NCBI RefSeq assembly: GCF_027887165.1 | Contig: NC_077227.1 | Location: 541,985,689 to 542,049,688 of the forward strand | Length of the DNA stretch: 64,000 nt | Source of the DNA: Monodelphis domestica | Lineage: Eukaryota; Chordata; Mammalia; Didelphimorphia; Didelphidae | Direction of reading: 5' to 3' | In this document: positions 58,550-64,000 of the stretch, one piece after another | Numbering within the stretch: position 1 is the first letter of the stretch | Layout of the letters: each line of letters begins with the position of its first letter | Position numbers and translations under genes: made by a program | The notes under the pieces: generated by a model | What the model was told of the DNA's origin: nothing | Database searches by the model: none | Seen by the model: only the letters and a program-made list of their open reading frames with translations

Positions 58550-59400
58550 TATTCTTTGGCTTTTTTCTTAAATTTGAGCAGCCAGGTAAATAGATTTAAT
58601 TATTGACTTTTTGCTGGGCTCCCAGGGTTCCTACACTGTTGTGGTATGTTATCTTAGGTTTCAGGATATTTTTCTATTTGTTTTTTCTGGATCCTCTTAG
58701 TATTACAATTTTTATAGCCTAGGATCTGATGTATTCCTTATTCAAGCCCCATTTTATAATTGATTTCAGGTGCTCCAACCAGAGCCAGGAAGCAGTTCTG
58801 CCCCTACAACTTCAAGTAAACAGGCCACCTCTTAGTGTGACAAGAACCAGGGGCCCCACTCTTCTGGTAGTTATCCCAGCTGAGGGACCCCAGACCGTCA
58901 GGAACCACATTCATAGGTACATACTTCTTTCTCATTTCTCCTCTCCCATCACAACACCCTGAGAGAGGAGGTGTTCAATTGGTGTTCTTGTCCTCCAGCA
59001 TCCCTTGCTTATCTGCAAGAAGGCTTGATCTCCTGCCCTTACTTAGGGTCCAGCCCACTTACTCCATGGTAATCCACTCCCTCAATCTCCAACTGTGAGC
59101 CAGTGAGGGTCCCTGGTGTGGATGGCTACCTCATTCACCACTGTTCCTCTTGTTGCCATATTTGCTGTAGCCTCTGCTGCCACTGACACAGATGTTCCTA
59201 GGGACCTTTGCCTGTGGGTGGATTCCTGTTAGGTTGCTAATCCTGCCTTTAAGGATTGTATTTTGATTCCTGGCAGTTTGCTCTGTTTGGGTGGAGGGTT
59301 GAGGTGAGACTGAGGACAGGGAAATCAGAAACTTTCCTCCTTAGTTATCTCTAGTTATAGAGCTTCATCTTGAACTCCTGTCTGCTTTTGCTGCTTTTAG
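58550..59400 (-). mobile_element. Probable L1 5' UTR, minus strand
   Basis: Pyrimidine- and GC-richer block. On the minus strand it begins near 59395 with GTTCAAGATGAAGCTCTATA, resembling a decayed L1 start (GTCAAGATGG), and has the general character of the L1 5' UTR at 5.3-6.1 kb. It directly follows the poly-A of the plus-strand L1. Identification is tentative. Confidence 0.4.
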
Positions 59401-60774
59401 AATTGATTTGGTGGATTTATTTTTGTTTGTTTATTTGGCGGGGGGGGGGGTGCTAGGAGAGCAAGGAAGTTTCACACTCTACTGCACCTTCTTCCCACAA
59501 TGCATCTCAAAGTGATGATCTCAAAAGATTGGTGTAATCAAAAGATTAAGAAAAGAAAGTAGTGCTCACTAAAAGACTGAATGAACAGGTGGACTGTCCT
59601 CATTTCTCCTTTCTCAGTGTTTATGGGTGGACAAATTGAGATATTCTACAAACATCTATCATATGTTTGATAAAGTTTTTTAAGCTACCCTTATGTTCAA
59701 GATAGAGATATTTGTTCAGCGATAGTAATATTAAGTCAAATCAGCTAATCAAAGACTAGACCCAATGAATATGAATATAGAGTGAAAGTCATAATGGAGT
59801 ACCCAAAGAATTTTTTCAATCATCCTGTCCTATTTAACAACTTTGATATATGGTTTATATGTAGGATAGGTAGCATATTTTTCAAATTTCTAAATCACAC
59901 AAAGTTTGGGATAGCAAACATGGTGGATAAAGAGGATCCGGAAGGATAATAAGAAGTTAGAATGAATATAATAAAATATAATGTTTCAAGCACGGACTTA
60001 GTTCCTGTGTTCCCAGCCCAGCATGATCCCTCTGCTGGTCCTCTGCTGCCACTCACCAGAGATGACTCATATAGATGGTCAAGAGATCTTCTTTTACAAG
60101 ATAAAAATATGGCAGAGAGACAGAGCCTGCTTCAAGAGTTGGCATTTCAAGCTCAATCTAAATTATCCTTCCCCTAAGATTTTCCTAATTGGTCAAAGCT
60201 TCACTTCAATCCCTACACATCATAGACTGTCACTACCAACAGTCAGGAATCCCACCTGCCCCTTGGCAAATTAAGACACATGACTCTGTGATGGTAAGTC
60301 TTCTGGGATCTGGTCATTGGTTGGGGGTCCTCTAAATATTTAATTCACACAGTACACTTACCTAGTCAGACCTTATTTAAAGCAGTATATTCATTTAGGG
60401 GCATTATATTTTTGGAAAAATATAGGGAAGCTGGAATATATCTATGACAGAAATTAGGATGAATAAGAGCTTCAAGATCATTTGATTGAAAGATGTGTAA
60501 CCTGAACAAGAAAGCCTTATGGGGGGCATGATCACTGATTTTGAATATTTGGAGAGGTGTCATGCAAAAAGGAGAGTAAACTTATTGTCTTTGACCCTGG
60601 AGGACAAAATCAGAACAAAGGTAGAATAGTACACAATTTAGATAAAGTCACAAAGAGGCAAATTTAGGTCCCATGTAAGGAATATTTTCCCAATAATTAC
60701 ATTTCATTGCAAATGAAATGATATTTTTAGGCTAGTGATAGACTCCCTCTTATTGGAAGCCTTTATAGGAAGGA
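59401..60774. other. Unassigned intergenic
   Basis: A run of ten G at about 59442-59451. No gene or clear repeat; short open frames only. Confidence 0.35.
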
Positions 60775-60965
60775 AGGAGACAAGCACTTATTAAACACCT
60801 ATTACATGTCATGCACTTTTCCTTTAAGCACTCTACAAATAGTCTCATTTGATCCTCACAACAGAAGGAAGTAGATGCTATTATTATTTCCATTTTATGG
60901 ATAAAAAAACTGAGAGTGAAGAATGTTAAATGACCATTCTACTAACCTGCCGCTCAAACCCTAGA
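60775..60965 (-). mobile_element. MIR SINE
   Basis: GCACTTATTAAACACCTATT, AGTCTCATTTGATCCTCACA and TTTCCATTTTATGGATAAAA. Confidence 0.7.
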
Positions 60966-60970
60966 TTACA

Positions 60971-61006
<36 letters not shown>

Positions 61007-61022
61007 GTATATATATACATAT
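60971..61022. repeat. (CT)n-(TA)n microsatellite
   Basis: CTCTCT followed by TATATA with a TATGTATA break. A SINE tail (GCCTAGCACAGAGTAGGTAT) follows. Confidence 0.9.
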
Positions 61023-62080
61023 ATAAAATGCCTAGCACAGAGTAGGTATTTAATTGAAGCATATTGGTCAACTGATACATTATGAGAGCATCATAATAAC
61101 AATGGAGTTCTATTAGAACACCTACACTTGAGGACAAATTCTTTTACTTATATGATGTTTGACTGTGGCCAAGAAAATTAATCTCTTTGAACTTCATTTT
61201 TTCCCACAGGAATAATAGAGACAATTAAACCTCCCTCAGTGGGTCTAGGAACATGTTTTATAAAGTACAAAAAGTTGTAGAAATGTAACAATTATTAATA
61301 ACCAAATTTTCTGGTTGGCCAAATATTTTCCAAATGAATGAGCACTTATTTGTTCATCGTGCTTATGGCAGTAGACTTTGAATACAATTTAAATGACCAG
61401 TGGCCTTGGTCTACCTCTGAGGCATTCTTCACAAAAAGATTTTTTTTTAGTCAAACCTATTAACTACACAGTCAGTGGCCCATATGCTGGCTCTTTAGGT
61501 ACCACATTCCTTGAGAGTGGAAAGGGACTCTGCCTTTGGCATTTAGTCCTCTATATGTACTACTCAGAAGTAAGTCTCCCCTGAGATGAGAGGGAAAAAT
61601 ACATTAGGGATCTAGCAAAATATTAAAAAGTGAGGAGGAGGAAGAAAGTTCTTTTGGGGGTCATGGGATCAGCTATACAGATGACATATGGGCCAGCATT
61701 CATTTAGTTTAATTGCCTCATTTAGATCTCTGGGGTCTAGACTGCTTTTATTGCACAGCAAGAGGGTATATGGAAAGTTGTGGGAAAAGCATCCTGCTAG
61801 GGGGAAGGGAGCTTGCTGGACTCCTGACCCAGACAGGAGATTGCACAGTAGTATGTCAGTTATAGTCCAGTAGCCAATCTGGCTTTCATCACATTGGCCC
61901 AGAGGCATTACAAATCAGCTCAACCTATCAAAGCTTATCAACATTGCTTAAAATGTAGGAGAAAAGAGTGGAGGCAGTAATCTGTAATACAACTAGTATT
62001 GGGTGGTAGAAGGAGCACTAACACCACCACCCCCACTACCACCACACCCCCAAACAACCACCCCCCACCCCTGCCTCTAT
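61023..62080. other. Unassigned intergenic
   Basis: Only a SINE 3' tail at 61028-61070 and a low-complexity CCACC-rich patch at 62020-62070 were noted. Confidence 0.4.
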
Positions 62081-62215
62081 CATTGACTAGCTATGCAACC
62101 TTAGAAAAGTCACTCAGTCTCCCTGGCTCTCAATGTTCTCATCCATCTAATGAGAAGATTGAAGTAGATGGTCTCCCAAGTCTTTTACAGTTCTGGATCA
62201 TACAATGCTATATAA
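62081..62215 (+). mobile_element. MIR fragment
   Basis: CATTGACTAGCTATGCAACC, AAAAGTCACTCAGTCTCCCT and AGTAGATGGTCTCCCAAGTC. Confidence 0.6.
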
Positions 62216-62424
62216 TAAACAAATACACTTTCACCAAATTAGGAGGATAACCATTTGAAGGTATTTGTGGCAATACCTAAACTGGACCAGTTTAAGACAC
62301 AAGTAGAAATTGTCTTCTCCACCTTTCCAATTATTTCATAAAATAGTAGAATCTTAGGATTTAAATTTGGAATGAATCTTAAAGATGATCTAATCCCACT
62401 TCTAAGTGAGGGCACTGAAATCCA

Positions 62425-62705
62425 GAGAAGTATCAGTTTTGTGTAATGGAGAGAATGCTGGACCTGAAGTCAGGAAAACCTGATTTTAAGTCCAGCTGTA
62501 AACACTTCCTAGCTGTGTCACCTTGACAAGACACTTAACCTCTGTCTGCCTCAGTTTACTCACCTGTAAAATGGTGATGATATTAGCACCTACTTTCAGG
62601 TTTTTGTTAGGATTAAAATGATATACTAATTGTAAGGTGTTAGCATAGTGCCTGACACTTAGTCAGCCCTATATAAATGTTAGCTGCTATTATTTATTCT
62701 AATTA
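62425..62705 (+). mobile_element. tRNA-derived CORE-SINE (WSINE/MAR1 type)
   Basis: AATGGAGAGAATGCTGGACC, AGTCAGGAAAACCTGATTTT, AAGACACTTAACCTCTGTCT, CCTCAGTTTACTCACCTGTA and GCATAGTGCCTGACACTTAG. Confidence 0.82.
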
Positions 62706-62839
62706 TTGAGGTGGTGATGGGAGTTGTTATTAATTAACTGTCTTCATTTGCCTAAGCATTTACAGCCATCACTATCTTTCTGTAAAGTGTGTGTATAAGG
62801 GGGTGGAGTAGGAAGGGAGGAAGAGGTGGGACTAAATGA

Positions 62840-63115
62840 TCTCTAAGAGCAGTCGCAACTCTGTCATTCCATTTTCTACATTCCTACATCTCTAGCTTTG
62901 ACCTTTTTTGCCTTGAGTTCTAAAATTCCCTTCTGGCCTTTGATATTTGTTGCCTGTGTTCTTATGGTTTTTCTAACCAATATATTTTGTCTTCTAATTC
63001 TAGCACTGCATGTTCTGTGTTCTAAGGTCTTAAATTGCTCTGTTATGGTCCTGGGGATATTTTTATTTGTATACAATTTCTTTTTCTTTTTCAACAGGTT
63101 TATACCATTTTAAAG
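62840..63115. repeat. Degenerate ~33-bp tandem repeat, block 1
   Basis: Starts at an interspersed-repeat tail (ACTAAATGATCTCTAAGAGC, AACTCTGTCATTCC) and continues as loosely spaced units of the type GTTCTAARGTCCCTTCNARC plus TCTGACATTCTRT. The 72-codon hydrophobic open frame across it comes from this repeat. Confidence 0.6.
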
Positions 63116-63117
63116 TT

Positions 63118-63300
63118 CTCAAAAGGTTTTACATATATTATTTCATTTAAACTAACTACCTTTTGATGTAAATAATGTTATATTATGTGAGGAATTCAAA
63201 CAGAGATTAAGTGACTTGTCCATGGTCACATATCTAGCAATTATCTGAGGAAGGATTTGTGCCTAGATCTTCCTGACTATATACCTAAATATTATATATT
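63118..63300 (-). mobile_element. MIR SINE inside the tandem repeat
   Basis: TTACATATATTATTTCATTT, TTAAGTGACTTGTCCATGGT and TGTGCCTAGATCTTCCTGAC. Confidence 0.65.
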
Positions 63301-63329
63301 ACGACATGGTGTCTTTCATAGTCTTTTCC

Positions 63330-63835
63330 AAGGTTTCTTTTGGCTCTAAAATCCCATGTCCTAAAATCCTTTACATCTCCAACAATCTTTGACCTATTTT
63401 ATAAGGTCATTTCTCATTCTCATATCCCATGTTCAATGCTCTAAAGCCCTTTATTATGTGTTTCTGATCTTTTCCAATTCTGACATCAGGGGTTCTAACT
63501 TTTAAGGTCCTTCCAGCTAATATAGTGTCCTATGATCTATGATTATTTCTTATACTTGCAGTACATGATTTGTCTTCTGAGACCTTCCCCTTTTCATCTT
63601 TAAGTACTAAGGTCCATTTCAATTCTAGCATTCTGTCATCTTAGATCTCTTATAACCTTATATTTTATGTTCTAAAGACTCTTTCAACTGTTACAATCTA
63701 TGTTCTAAGAGACCTTCTAGAGTTGACATCTGTGTTCTAAAGTCCCTCTCTAACCCTGACATTTTAGATTATAAGAACTTTTTTCAGCTCTGATATGTTA
63801 TATTCTAAAGTCCCCTGCAGATTATGATTTTGGGA
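63330..63835. repeat. Degenerate ~33-bp tandem repeat, block 2
   Basis: Clearest part: TTCTAA-type words at 63669, 63702, 63733, 63769 (ATTATAAG) and 63802, spaced 33, 31, 36 and 33 bp. Each is followed by a pyrimidine-rich CTTTCAACTNTNACA-type stretch. Same consensus as block 1. Confidence 0.7.
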
Positions 63836-64000
63836 TTTTTTTGGGCAAAACAGAGACTCCAGTTTCTGTAGATTTTTGCTCATTTTGAAGGGGCATGTGA
63901 CCACCCTGAAAGAGCTCCATCTAAAATAACTGTTTACTTGCACAACACAAAACCCTGGAATATCTTGATTGAGGTCCAAATATGGCCTTCCTATTGCCTA

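Noticed and set aside
62898..63113. Hydrophobic 71-codon frame resembling a membrane protein
   Set aside because: It crosses the degenerate 33-bp tandem repeat. Hydrophobicity comes from T-rich units.

Overview
The window looks like ordinary intergenic DNA from a marsupial (metatherian) nuclear genome. It is AT-rich and CpG-poor. The marsupial call rests on L1 elements whose 5' end reads GGCGGAGTCAAGATGG, on tRNA-derived SINEs of the MAR1/WSINE/CORE type (motifs such as CCAGGGTCACACAGCT), on L2 and CR1/L3 relics, and on LTR solo copies. I see no intact host protein-coding gene, no RNA gene outside SINEs, and no CRISPR array. Species was not determined.

Layout. 1-6.1 kb: a fairly young plus-strand L1 (ORF1 tail, inter-ORF spacer, broken ORF2, poly-A) abutting the 5' half of a minus-strand L1. 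6.2-13.2 kb: three stacked, heavily decayed plus-strand L1 pieces. 13.4-19.3 kb: a solo LTR, copies of an old unassigned dispersed repeat (one split by another LTR), SINEs and purine/pyrimidine microsatellites. 19.3-23.8 kb: a GC-rich non-L1 LINE with AP-endonuclease, reverse transcriptase and a C-terminal region ending in a zinc-finger-like motif. Its 5' end is mirrored in a 653-bp inverted copy, forming a giant hairpin. 24.4-34.7 kb: L2-like LINE relics, many MIR/CORE-SINEs, a recent 157-bp inverted duplication, and a 42-bp segment copied into a MIR. 34.9-36.8 kb: a processed pseudogene of the chaperonin subunit CCT6 (zeta), with target-site duplications. 37.5-54 kb: an unrecognised minus-strand coding remnant, several LTRs, a hAT-type DNA element with 8-bp duplications, CR1/L3, L2 and SINE relics. 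54.4-59.4 kb: an old plus-strand L1 broken by an LTR and by a minus-strand L1 tail, then a minus-strand L1 5' region. 60-64 kb: SINEs and a degenerate ~33-bp tandem repeat that seems to have grown from the tail of an interspersed repeat.

No genes act together here. The interest is structural: nested insertions, a LINE with a self-complementary 5' end, and small templated rearrangements. All alignments within the window were done by eye. Family names rest on recognised motifs, not on a database search.
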